Below are positions 25,819 through 36,100 of a DNA stretch of 64,000 nucleotides, one piece after another (position 1 is the stretch's first letter; each line of letters starts with the position of its first letter). The position numbers were made by a program, and so were the translations under genes. The DNA is from CAZFHA01 sp964518595 (lineage in GTDB: Bacteria > Bacillota > Clostridia > Saccharofermentanales > Saccharofermentanaceae). Under the pieces are notes generated by a model. That model was not told the DNA's origin, made no database searches, and saw nothing but the letters and a program-made list of their open reading frames with translations. The stretch is from NCBI GenBank assembly GCA_964518595.1, contig CAZFHA010000011.1, positions 1 to 64,000 of the forward strand, given 5' to 3'.

Positions 25819-26928
25819 ATGGAGAATATCCCTTTTGTTGATACCCATCAGAAAGTTTTGGCTGATTTTAGCAGAATGTCTCAAAAGGCCGGATCACGTT
25901 CGGACTATGTCCAAGGTGGTGGTGGAAACACCTCTTGTAAATTGGATAATCAATTAATGGCCATCAAGGCCTCAGGTTTTCGCCTCGATCAGATACGACC
26001 TGATGACGGTTATGCCGTAATGGATTATCAGGCTCTACGCCGCTTCTTTTTTGATAATCAGGCAACTGACTTTCCCGACGTTGAAAAATCTGGATCGGCT
26101 CAGACTAAAGCTGCTACCTGTGAAGTTTCCGGTCTTCCCCAACTCCGCCCCTCGGTTGAAGCCGGCTTTCACGCGGTACTGGACACCTTTGTCCTCCATT
26201 CCCATTCTGTTTATGCTAATTTTGTCGCTTGTGCTGTGGAAGGCGAGACTTTAGCGGCTGAGGTTATGGCTACGCTGGCTATTCCCTATGCCTTTGTACC
26301 TTATATCAATCCCGGTTCTGAGTTAACCTTTGCTATTGTGGAAGCCCGAAAGGCAGCTACGAAAGACGGTCAGGTACCGTCGGTAATCTTTATGCAGAAT
26401 CACGGTCTAATTATAACGGCTTCTGATGCAGATATTTGTTTAGCTTTGCATGACCAAGTTAATGCAGCTTGCGCAGCCTTTTTTAAGAGTAGTTCTGCTC
26501 TCTGGCCGCAGATTAAGCTTAAGGTTCAAGGTGAATTTTTCTTGTCTGACACGCCTTGGCTCAAGGAAAGATTAGCCGAAGGAGGATGGAATTTAGAGTT
26601 CTTTACCCTGCAGGCTCTCTATCCTGATCAATTGGTTTTCTTAACCGGGCAAACAGCTCTAGGAGAAACAACCTTAGCAGAAGCCTTGAAGACGGTAACC
26701 TCCCCACAGGTCAAAGCTACCCTGTTTGCGGATAGTGGCGATGTGCTTTATGCCTGCAGTCAAAGTGAAGCAGAGACTATTGAAGAGACCCTTTGTGCCA
26801 TCTTCTTTATCACCCAGACCATCAAAGCTGCCGGTTATGAAGTAAATACTATGGACGAGGCAGGAAAAGAATTTATCCGTAATTGGGAGAGCGAGCAATA
26901 TCGACGTTCTATTGCGGCAAAAAAATAG
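25819..26928 (+). CDS. Class II aldolase/adducin-family protein, split RhaE/YuxG-like aldolase half
   Basis: Probable metal-dependent aldolase of 369 residues. GGGGNTSCKLDN (about 35) is the phosphate/substrate loop; LHSHSVYANFV (about 133) and MQNHGLIIT (about 193) supply the zinc histidines. The residues 240-369 (FLSDTPWLKERL..., LVFLTGQ...) match the spacer that follows the aldolase domain in bifunctional aldolase/SDR proteins; here the SDR is a separate gene at 17846. Known relatives cleave rhamnulose-1-phosphate to dihydroxyacetone phosphate and lactaldehyde. AAAGGAGA precedes the start; it is 25 nt after the PHP stop and ends the operon at a strong terminator. Confidence 0.85.
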   Translation: MENIPFVDTHQKVLADFSRMSQKAGSRSDYVQGGGGNTSCKLDNQLMAIKASGFRLDQIRPDDGYAVMDYQALRRFFFDNQATDFPDVEKSGSAQTKAATCEVSGLPQLRPSVEAGFHAVLDTFVLHSHSVYANFVACAVEGETLAAEVMATLAIPYAFVPYINPGSELTFAIVEARKAATKDGQVPSVIFMQNHGLIITASDADICLALHDQVNAACAAFFKSSSALWPQIKLKVQGEFFLSDTPWLKERLAEGGWNLEFFTLQALYPDQLVFLTGQTALGETTLAEALKTVTSPQVKATLFADSGDVLYACSQSEAETIEETLCAIFFITQTIKAAGYEVNTMDEAGKEFIRNWESEQYRRSIAAKK

Positions 26929-26958
26929 TCCCCTTCTCGGCTCACCACCGTTTTTCTT

Positions 26959-26999
26959 AAAAATAGCGGTTGAAGGATAACCCCTCAATCGCTATTTTT
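26959..26999 (+). terminator. Terminator of the sugar/2-oxo-acid dehydrogenase operon
   Basis: A 15-bp stem (26959-26973 with 26985-26999, one G-T pair) with 11-nt loop ends in ATTTTT, 30 nt after the aldolase stop. The A-rich left arm would also work on the minus strand for the gene that ends at 27075. Confidence 0.85.
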
Positions 27000-27074
27000 G
27001 ACTTTACTAGAAGGAAATTATCTCAGGCATCCTTAATAGTCCCTAAACAACAAAACCAATTATTAAAACTGAGA

Positions 27075-27824
27075 TTACCCCATGTAATAACGCCTACCTT
27101 CTGACACCTCCGGTATTAGCGTCCCAAAGCCACCCGTGCTATTTCGCCGCAGTCCCGCCAATACTTGGAAACGATAAAAAATTGAACCAAAGCCCAGCGG
27201 TTTACTCACCTGAAGCGCCTTTAAACTACTGGGCTCTTCACTGCTCTGCCAGAAGATTTTTAGTCCTTGTTTCTGGTAACGAAGCAAAATATGAGCCAAG
27301 TCATTATTAATCCGAGTGGTTAATACAATTACCTTATGAATACCCTTCTCCTTTAAATAGTTAGCAGAAGGCATGTCCTGAGGAAAAATTGCCCAGCGAT
27401 TATCAAATTTACCCGGTTGTTTTGCCATTCCGTTCATTCGATTATAGTCCAATAAAAAAGCTGGCGGAGCCGCCGGTGAAATGGGTTGACTGCGCAAAAA
27501 ATCTACCCCTTGAAATAGCCCGATAGCAATAGTTTCTACATCAACAATTTCTGCCCCTCTCGGGCCACGCACCCCATTAAATAAAGGCACTGGACGGTAG
27601 CCGATTTCAGCTAGTGTCAGTCCTTCAGCAATACTCTGTCCACCGGGCAAGTCTACGATAATTATAGTGTCGGATTCCAAGTTCACCAACCAGTTAGAAG
27701 TTGGCATTTCCACATAACCTTTCCAGTTTTTGGGTACTGATGAAAACAGAACCGGTTTAGCCCAATTCGCCCAACAGACATTGTCAGGAGCCCAGACTTT
27801 AAAGGCGTTCACTCTCTCATCCAT
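27075..27824 (-). CDS. Unrecognised protein, third gene of the DUF350/ATP-grasp operon
   Basis: Not recognised. A 249-residue soluble-looking protein without signal peptide or membrane helix. Visible features are TIIIVDLPGGQSIAEGLTLAEIGYRPVPLFNG (about 53-83), which looks like a strand-loop-helix nucleotide or phosphate site, AFLLDYNRMNG (about 122) and a Gly-rich C-terminus RRNSTGGFGTLIPE. It starts 2 nt after the ATP-grasp gene with a GGAGGAG site inside that gene's end, so production is tightly coupled. A role as partner or modifier in the same peptide or polyamine ligation system is an inference from position only. Confidence 0.75.
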   Translation of the reverse strand: MDERVNAFKVWAPDNVCWANWAKPVLFSSVPKNWKGYVEMPTSNWLVNLESDTIIIVDLPGGQSIAEGLTLAEIGYRPVPLFNGVRGPRGAEIVDVETIAIGLFQGVDFLRSQPISPAAPPAFLLDYNRMNGMAKQPGKFDNRWAIFPQDMPSANYLKEKGIHKVIVLTTRINNDLAHILLRYQKQGLKIFWQSSEEPSSLKALQVSKPLGFGSIFYRFQVLAGLRRNSTGGFGTLIPEVSEGRRYYMG

Positions 27825-27826
27825 TT

Positions 27827-29041
27827 TTACTCCTCCTTTGAAATTAATACGGGGATATCTCTTGCCTTAGCATCAATCCGGGGATGAGGCGAAATACGAG
27901 CATAAAACCCGGCACAACGGCCGTCTACAGTGAATACCCCTAGGCATAGATGTGACTCCTGATGATCAAGACTTTTTAAAGGTTGACTTTCAAAACGCTT
28001 TTGCACAACCCAATGACGGGGATGGGCTCTGACCGATTTTTGGATTTTTTGAAGCTCCTTCGGCGAAATAGCTTCTTGAATAGAGATCCCTTCCCCCACT
28101 CGTCCAAAGGCAGGTTTATAGATCCAATCTGGACTTTGCTCAATCTGACGGGTAGGGGCTTTTGTTTCCGGTAGGAGAGCTTTCCAAGTAGAATTGTCCA
28201 CACCTAACTGATCCCACACAAGGGGAAGGCGCTTACTCTGGGTAAGTATTGCAGCGGCTGGATTACAGGACGGGGTTATAGTATCGTAATAGCCTTGCCA
28301 GCCTGATTTCCTAGGTAGATCACCTAGCCACTCTAAAGGAAAAAAACGTATAATACCCGTAGTAGCTTCTTCATGACCCTCCAGAATCGAAATGGCTTGT
28401 TTTTCCTTCCATCGTAAATGATCTGGTGCGGTCATCAGAACTTCCATTCCTCCTTCGGCAAAATAATCACCAAGAAACTCCATGACTTGCCGATCATCGG
28501 CGTAGGAAGTTGCATGGACAAAGGCAATACAGGCCTTTTCTCCGAGACGATGGCGGAAGGAATGAAATAGGTGCTGAGCAACATTAGGCCCCGGCTCATA
28601 GCCCGGAAAATAAGGCATAGCAATTTCCGGCAAGACCGAAGCTTCTGCCAGACCACCGGGGACATCGCTATTCACTTCGGAAATAGCCCAGCCTTCTGAA
28701 GTGGGATGGAAATCAAAACGCATCAGGCGAACATGATTTTGCGGACAATACTCTTTTAACCGTGAAAATTCCCGATACATCTTTCGCGGAAAACCCAACT
28801 CTTTTATTAGTTTAGGGTAATGAATTAGAGCATTTTCCATAGCAACCGTTTCTGCTGCTAGCTGCTCTGCCCACTGCCCTAACTGGTCTGCCAATTTTCT
28901 TTCAAGAAGCAGGGCTGACTGAGCAACAGTATTGTGATCTTCCACCTGAGGATCCCATTTGTAGCCGCCAAAAATCACCCTATAGCGATAGTCAGAGTAA
29001 TGTTCTTGAGGGATATCTCTTATTTCTAAAGTGGGTATCAA
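27827..29041 (-). CDS. Glutathionylspermidine-synthase-like ATP-grasp ligase
   Basis: ATP-dependent amide-bond ligase of the glutathionylspermidine synthase C-terminal family, 404 residues. The pre-ATP-grasp part has MRFDFHPTSEGWAISEVNSDVPGGLAEAS (about 105-135), the signature that precedes the nucleotide site. SPDWIYKPAFGRVGEGISI (about 305) is the ATP-binding loop and WVVQKRF with a late GVFTVDGRCAGFYARIS completes the fold. Family members join carboxylates to amines such as spermidine; Escherichia YjfC-type relatives sit beside DUF350 membrane proteins, as here. Start is TTG 29041, overlapping the stop of the membrane gene (TTGA), with GGAGGT 5-6 nt upstream. Substrates are unknown. Confidence 0.83.
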   Translation of the reverse strand: MIPTLEIRDIPQEHYSDYRYRVIFGGYKWDPQVEDHNTVAQSALLLERKLADQLGQWAEQLAAETVAMENALIHYPKLIKELGFPRKMYREFSRLKEYCPQNHVRLMRFDFHPTSEGWAISEVNSDVPGGLAEASVLPEIAMPYFPGYEPGPNVAQHLFHSFRHRLGEKACIAFVHATSYADDRQVMEFLGDYFAEGGMEVLMTAPDHLRWKEKQAISILEGHEEATTGIIRFFPLEWLGDLPRKSGWQGYYDTITPSCNPAAAILTQSKRLPLVWDQLGVDNSTWKALLPETKAPTRQIEQSPDWIYKPAFGRVGEGISIQEAISPKELQKIQKSVRAHPRHWVVQKRFESQPLKSLDHQESHLCLGVFTVDGRCAGFYARISPHPRIDAKARDIPVLISKEE

Positions 29042-29913
29042 AATCCACCTCCAAAAACTCCGGTAGTAATAGCTGTAAAACTCTCAAGTTGTGAAAACCA
29101 CAAGAATACAAAAGCCCCCAGTAAATATAGACTACTAAAAAAGATGGTTCTGCCTTGAAGGGGAAAGCGAGTCTCCACTGTTGGTTCTAGGATTCCATCA
29201 AAAGATTCGTCAGATTTAGGCCGCTTAGCCTGCAACTCTACCACGATAGCCAAAGCCGTAAGAATAAGTACAGGCCATCCGATTTGAAATTCTTGCAAAG
29301 TCTTTTCAAAAGACGTCCAATCTCCAGCAGAAGCCCGCCCGAGAATCAAACCGCTGGCTAGAAGATACGCTCCCACGCGCAAACCCGCATTGATATCCCG
29401 ATCCACGGTAATACGTTCAAAAACCCCTGTGGTTACTCTAAGAATCAACCCTAAGATAAACCAGCTGGCTACACCTAAAAAGCCTGCTACCAGCACGCAC
29501 CACCAACCAGGGCCTTCACCGATATTAGCAGCAGCGTAGATAGCGCTAATGGACAAGAATCCACTAACCACAGGAAAGAGTGCAGCTCTATTTCCCAAAT
29601 GAACGACATCATCAATCCAAGACAAATCAAAAAAAGCACTGATCATCTTCATCCCCAGTTCTATCCAGACAAACCAAAATAACAGATAGAGCAAGATATA
29701 GAGGCCACTGCTGCGAACATCCGATGCCGCCAGAGTATTTAGAAGTAAAAGTACCAACGCCCCCGTTCCCAGTGGTAAAAACTTTAAAAAAAGCATCACC
29801 TTTGCCGACTGCTTTGGAAGCCAAGCCCTCATTAAAGTACCGTACCAGCCTGCGGAAAACAGTAAGGCAAAGATAATAGACACAAAGAATACAAAAAGCT
29901 CGTCTCCCGACAT
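29038..29913 (-). CDS. DUF350-like polytopic membrane protein
   Basis: Membrane protein of 291 residues with about eight hydrophobic segments. The central repeat-like part DRDINAGLRVGAYLLASGLILGRAS (about 180-205) resembles the DUF350 pattern of paired helices with small residues. DUF350 proteins travel with YjfC-type ATP-grasp ligases in several bacteria; function is not established. The ATG at 29913 follows GGGGGAGGGG by about 6 nt; a longer frame from 29946 would place that site inside the coding region. It is the first gene of the trio and overlaps the next by 4 nt. A membrane-linked modification system is the likely context. Confidence 0.75.
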   Translation of the reverse strand: MSGDELFVFFVSIIFALLFSAGWYGTLMRAWLPKQSAKVMLFLKFLPLGTGALVLLLLNTLAASDVRSSGLYILLYLLFWFVWIELGMKMISAFFDLSWIDDVVHLGNRAALFPVVSGFLSISAIYAAANIGEGPGWWCVLVAGFLGVASWFILGLILRVTTGVFERITVDRDINAGLRVGAYLLASGLILGRASAGDWTSFEKTLQEFQIGWPVLILTALAIVVELQAKRPKSDESFDGILEPTVETRFPLQGRTIFFSSLYLLGAFVFLWFSQLESFTAITTGVFGGGF

Positions 29914-30052
29914 AAACGCCCCTCCCCCAGGTAACATTAGCCGCATTGTATCGCTCAGTCAGAGGATAGTCAATATGTAGTAGTATAAAAATTAATTCAG
30001 TATAAATTTTTTACGATAATATCAGCTCTCCCAAAATTGTTTTTCCTATTTT

Positions 30053-30087
30053 AAAAGGGACTATCTCTTTTTTGAGACAGCCCCCTT
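30053..30087 (-). terminator. Terminator of the giant adhesin gene
   Basis: An imperfect stem (30053-30067 with 30074-30087, loop of six T) lies 30 nt past the stop codon. Read on the minus strand it ends in CCCTTTT followed by A-rich sequence, so it is a moderate terminator. The remaining 29914-30052 stretch is AT-rich with no gene seen. Confidence 0.65.
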
Positions 30088-30116
30088 CCCTTAGTTTAAT
30101 GATTTATTAGGATGGA

Positions 30117-33100
30117 TCATCCAATTTTTTCTTCTTTTCTCTTTCGGCCTAAGTAAGCCAGCAGTACTAAGCTGACTCCAACTAATACAATAGGAGCTCC
30201 AATTAAGGCTGAAGTATCTCCTGTTTTGGGAATTTCTTTAGTTCTGCTAAGCACGGTTAATGTAACAACAATGCTTGGGTTATGAGTAAATCTTATCTCG
30301 TATACACCTTTTTTTCCTTGCACTTGTCCACGATCAACTGAGATGGTTGGATTGCTAACCCATTCTTGCGTAATCACGTTATACACTCTTACCTTTGCTA
30401 AGCTTACAAATTCTGCATCAGTTTTATTTATTTCATCGTCATATAGTTCAAAGCCTTTAGCAGTAATAATTAAGTTGTTGTCTGCACTGAATGTTCCATC
30501 ATTTACTAAGAATACACAAGTAGTACTTGCACTATTACCATCCCGATCCACTACTGAATAAGTTACCACATAAATCCCTGCACTACTCATGTCTACATTT
30601 CCTTGAACTGAAATTTTTGACGTTATATCACCTTCCTGAAGATCATGGGCAGAAACTCCAGATAATAAGTCAAGGACATCATTTATCTTAACTTCTGTAA
30701 AAATTGGTGCTAGTATTGCCGGTTTGGGTAAAACTGATTCCATGGCTGCTTTAGCGGCTGTTGTAGCAGCTGTTACGTCTGCCAATGTTGTTCCTGCATT
30801 GATTGCGGCTATACCACGAGCCAATTCTTCATCAATGACCTGCTTAGCTGCTGCTCTTTGTTCATCGCTAAGTCCTGGCATTGCATCAATGGCATTCTTA
30901 ATTTCGGTTGCTCTTTGCTCTAAGGCAGCTTTTGAAGCATTTTTGGCCTCCTGTACCGCCTCTAAATTAGATAATACCTGTTCCATAGCAGCTTTGGCAG
31001 CCGTTGTAGCAGATGATATCTCTGCTAGTGTTGTTCCTGCATTTATGGCTATTACACCTCGAGCCAACTCTTCATCAATGGCCTGTTTAGCAGCTGCTCT
31101 CTGTTCATCATTAAGTCCCGGCATTGCATCAATGGTATTTTTAAGTTCAGTTGCTCTTTGTTCTAATTCTGCCATAGCAGCAATTTTAGCTGCCAGTATA
31201 ACCGCATTACTTTGATCTAAAAGGTCTGATAAAACTTGATCCATTGCGGCACTTGAAGTTGTTGCCGCGGCTCTTACTCCTAGTACAGTTGTTTCTGCAT
31301 CAATGGCGGCTAACCCATTGGCTAATTCAGCATCAATCAGCGCTTTTCCTGCAGCTTTTTCTGCATCTGTTAATCCTGGTAATGCATCTATAGCTGCTTT
31401 TACATCTAGCGCCTTTTGCTGCAAGGCAGCTTTTGAATCATTTTTCGCATCCTGTACCTGCGTGTCGACTACATCCGTTGCGATGTCTGCATTTCCTGTG
31501 TTTAGTGCAACAGCCACTTCACTTGGTGTCACTGCATCATTCACGGCTTGAATCGCGGCTGCCAAGTTACTATCTACTGCTGCAAGAGCGGCAGACCTTT
31601 CTTCTGGCGTTAAATTGGTTAATTCATTAATTATTCTCTTTGCTTCTTCTGCATTTTGATTAAGTTCTGCTATGGCCGCAGCTTTAGCAGCCGCCACTAC
31701 TTCAGCACTTGTTCCACTTAAAGAAATAAATATTTCATCCATATTTGCTCCAGAGGTTGTTTCTGCTGCTCTTATTTCAAGGACGCTGGTTCCGGCATTA
31801 ATTGCGGCTAATCCTGCCACTAACTCTGCATCAATGAGTGCTTTACCAGCCGTTTTTTCTTCATCCGTTAACCCCGGCAGCGCATCTATGGCCGCTTTAA
31901 CATCTGCTGCTTTCTGTTCTAATGCAGCGGTTGATCCATTTTTCGCATCTAATATCTGTGCTTCGACTACTACTTCTGCAATATTTGCATTTCCCGCATT
32001 TAGGGCTACCCCTATTTCTGTCGGCGTGGTAGCATCTGATACTGCTTGTTTGGCAGTGTTTAGTGCAGCATCTACAGCCGCAATTGCTGCATCTCTTTCT
32101 GCCGTCGACAAATTAGGCAGTGCATTAATAATGGCTTTTGCTGCCGCTGCATTGGCGTCTAATTCAGCTAATGCTTCTCGCTTAGCATTCACAATCACTT
32201 GATTACTTGAATTTGTTAATCCTAATAGAATGTTATCCATGGCTGTTGTTGAAGTTGCTAAAGCTCCATTCACTTCATTTAGGGTTGTGGCTGAACGAAT
32301 TGCAGCTAAGCCTAGTACAAGTTCCGCATCGACCAATGCCCTACCCGCAATTTTTTCTTCATCCGTGAGCCCTGGCAAGGCATCAATAGCAGCTTTTACC
32401 TCGGCGGCCTTTTGCTCTAGTGCTGCAATTGCTGCATTTCTAGCGTCTTCAACTACTCGATTACTTGTACTAATTAAATCTGCTAATATCTGATCCATAG
32501 CCGCTGTTGACGTTGCTAATGCTCCATTTACACTAGCTAAGGTTGTTCCTTGATCAATCGCGGCTAAGCCGCTACTTAATTCATTATTAATGGCAGTAAT
32601 ACCCGCAGCTTTTTCAGCATCGGTTAATCCTGACAATGCATTAATGGCAGCTATAACTTCTTGAGCCTTGGCTTCAAGATCCGCTTTGGCAAGGATTTTG
32701 GCATCGGCTAAAGTTGCATCATCAACGATTTGATTTATAGCCGCTGTGCCATCGGCTACAGCCGTCCCAATCGCTGTTATATTTACAGCTGCATCAACCG
32801 CTGCGATTGCAGTTGCTAATTCTGTATCAATGGCGTTTTTAGCATCGGTTTTCTCTTGAGCCGTTAAATTTGGAAGTGCATCAATGGCATCTTTAGCAGC
32901 TTGTGCTGTTGCTGCAAGCTCTGCTTTGGCACCAATTTTGGCATCAGTTAAAGTAGCCGCTTCAACTATTTGATTTATGGCACTCGTGCCATCCGTTAAT
33001 GCAGTCTGAACCTCTGCCACATCTGTAGCCGCTTCAACAGCAGCGATTGCAGCTGCTAGCTCTGCATCAATGGCATTTTTAGCATCGGTTTTCTCTTGAG

Positions 33101-36100
33101 CCGTTAAATTTGGAAGTGCATCAATGGCATCTTTGGCCGTTTGAGCAGAGGTTTGAAGATTAGCAATTGCTGCATTTTTAGCATCCAACAATTGGGCATC
33201 AAGAACCGTTTGTTCAAAATCACCAACGCCATCATTTCTCGCATCTGTCACTTCGGATATAGTTTTTGCTGCATCTACAGCAGTAATTGCAGCTGCTTTT
33301 TGGGCCGCAATTTGGTCTAAAGCGGCAGTTTTTTCTGCAGGCGTTAAATTCTGCAATAAATTAATTGCCGCTTCCGCTTCTAGTGCCTTTTGGGCTAACT
33401 CTGTTTTTGCAGCATTTTTGGCATTTAATAGTTCTGCTGCAGCTAACTCTTGCTGGATCGCGTATAAGCCAGTATTTTTGGCGGTGGAGATTTCACTTGG
33501 ATTAGTTGCATTTTCAACGGCGGTTATAGCCGTAGCTAGTTCTGCATCTATAGCCGCTTTAGCCGCTGCTTTCTCTGCAACACTTAGATTAGCTAGTGCA
33601 TCTATGGCATCTTTGGCCGCTTGTGCTGCAGTATTTAATGCTGCATTAGCAGCTGCTTTATCTGCAGCTAATGTCTCATTACTAATTGCTACCAGATCTG
33701 CTAATATTGTATCCATTGCGTCAATAGAATTTCCTAATGCTGTTTGAACATTGGCAACACTAGTCGCGCCATTGATATTGGCAATACCCGTGCTTAATTC
33801 AGCATCAATTGCTGCTTTACCATCTATTTTTTGCTGGACTGTTAGACCAGGTAAGGCATCAATCGCATTCTTTACCGCTGTTGCTTTGGCTTGTAATTCT
33901 GCCAGAGCAGCTAACTTGGCATCCTCTAAGGTTGCTGATTGAACTAGATTGTCCATTGTTGCGATTCCCAGATCTTTGGCAGCAGTAACCTCTGCAACGG
34001 TATTTGCAGCATTTACAGCTGTGGTAGCATCATTTAAGGCGGCAGTGATTGCATCTTTCGCAGCTTGTTTTTCACTGGCTGATAAGGTAGTTAAAGCATC
34101 AATATCCGCAAGTGCTTGTGTAGCTTTAGCATCAAGTTCAGCAATCGCAGCTGTTTTCGCATCTGCTAACTCTTGGGCAAGAGCCGCTTCTAAATCACTA
34201 AGTATTTTATCCATTGCGGCGTCAGCTGCTGTTTGAGCTGCCTGCACAGCCGCTATTGAAGTAGCCGCCTGAACGTCTGCAATGCCTGAATCTCTAGCTG
34301 CATCAACGGCATTTTTGGCGGCTGTTTTATCTTCGGCACTTAAGCCTACTAATGCATCAATGGCGACTTTAATTTGTTCTGCTCTCTCTTCAAGTTCTGC
34401 AATTGCACCGGCTTTTGCATTGAGTAACTCTGCTTCTGCTACATTTTCATTAATTGCAATAACACCATTATCTTTGGCTAAAGCAATAGCTTCAAGTGTA
34501 GTCGCTCCATTGACAGCTGCAATAGCATCGTTAAGATCACTGGATACAGCATTTTTGGCAGCGGCTTTTTCTTCAATTGTTAAGTTTGTTAAGGCATCAA
34601 TTGCTGCTCTGGCAGCATCAGCCGCTGCTTGTAGTTCTGTAATCGCATCACTTTTTGCAGCCGCCAACACTTGAGCACTAATGGCACTCACATTATCGTA
34701 TATGGAGTCCATGGCAGCTTTTGATATATCTAAAGCACTAAGAACTTCTCCAATTCTAGTTCCCGCGTCAATAGCTGCTGAACCATTAATTAGCTCATCA
34801 TCAATAGCTGCCTTAGCTGTATCTCTTTCTGCTGGAGTAAGACCCGGTAGTAAATCAATTGCTGCTTTGATTGCTACTGCTTTTGCTGTAAGCTCCTCTT
34901 TAGCTCTGTTTTTTTCGTTTAGCAAAGTTGCATTTTGAACTTCTAGAGTAAAGGCCTCTTCTGCGGCAATGACAAAATCTTCAATTTCGATAGCTGTTGT
35001 TGCACCATTTACCGAAGTTATTGCTGCTGCTAACTCAGCCGCAATGGCATCTTTAGCAGCTGTTTTTTCGGCAGCAGATAAGTTAGCTAATGCATCAATA
35101 GCATTACTGGCTTCCAGTGCCTTGGCATTTAGCTCAGCAATGGCAGCATTTTTCAAATCTAATAGTTGAGCATCTTGAACATTCGCCTCTATGGCAAAAA
35201 TACCATTATTTAATTCAGTTGCCACTGCAACTAAATCAGGAGCGGCGTTTATAGCGGTGATTGCCGTTGCTAAATCCGCATCTACCGCATCTTTGGCAGC
35301 CGTTTTTTCTGCCGGTGACAAGTTCGGTAATGCATCAATCAAAGCTTTGGCGTCTTCCGCCACTTGAGTTAACTCAGCAACCGAATTCGTTTTTGCCGCA
35401 GCCAAAGCTTGGATACTTGTACCTTCTAAATCAACATATATTTGATCCATTGCGGCTCTTGAAACATTCAGAGCACCTTGTACAAAAGTTGTAGTGGTAG
35501 CTGCTTGAATATTAGCTGTTCCAGTTACTAGTTCTGCATCAATGGCCGCTTTCCCATCAAGTTTTTCTTGAGCAGTTAAGCCAGGCAATGCATCAATGGC
35601 CGCTTTAATCTCTGCGGCTTTAGCTTCCAGTTCAGTGACCGCAAGATTTTTAGCGTCCAACAGCGTTGCGCTAGCTACAATTGCATCAAATGCACGTATG
35701 CCATTATTTAAAGCCGCTGTAATTTGACTTGTATTTGTTGCATCATAAATGGCTGTTTCTGCGATCAAATAGGCATCATCTAACTCTTGAATAGCTGCCG
35801 CTTTTTCTGCAGGTGATAAATTCGCTAATGCATTGACTGCAGCTTTGGCGGCTGCTAATCTATCATCTAAAGTCGCTACAGCAGCGTCTTTAGCCGTTCT
35901 AAGGGCATCATTCACTCTTTCTTCTAAGTCAAACAAGACAGCATCCATTGCTGCTAAGCTTAAGTCTTTTTCTGCAGTAATTGCGTCAAAAGTTGTTGAG
36001 CTGTTCACGCTGGCAATACCGCTTGCCAAAACAGCATCTAATTCCGCTCTAGCTGCTTCTTTATCAGCTTGAGTAGCGCCCTCTACATTATTAATAGCAG

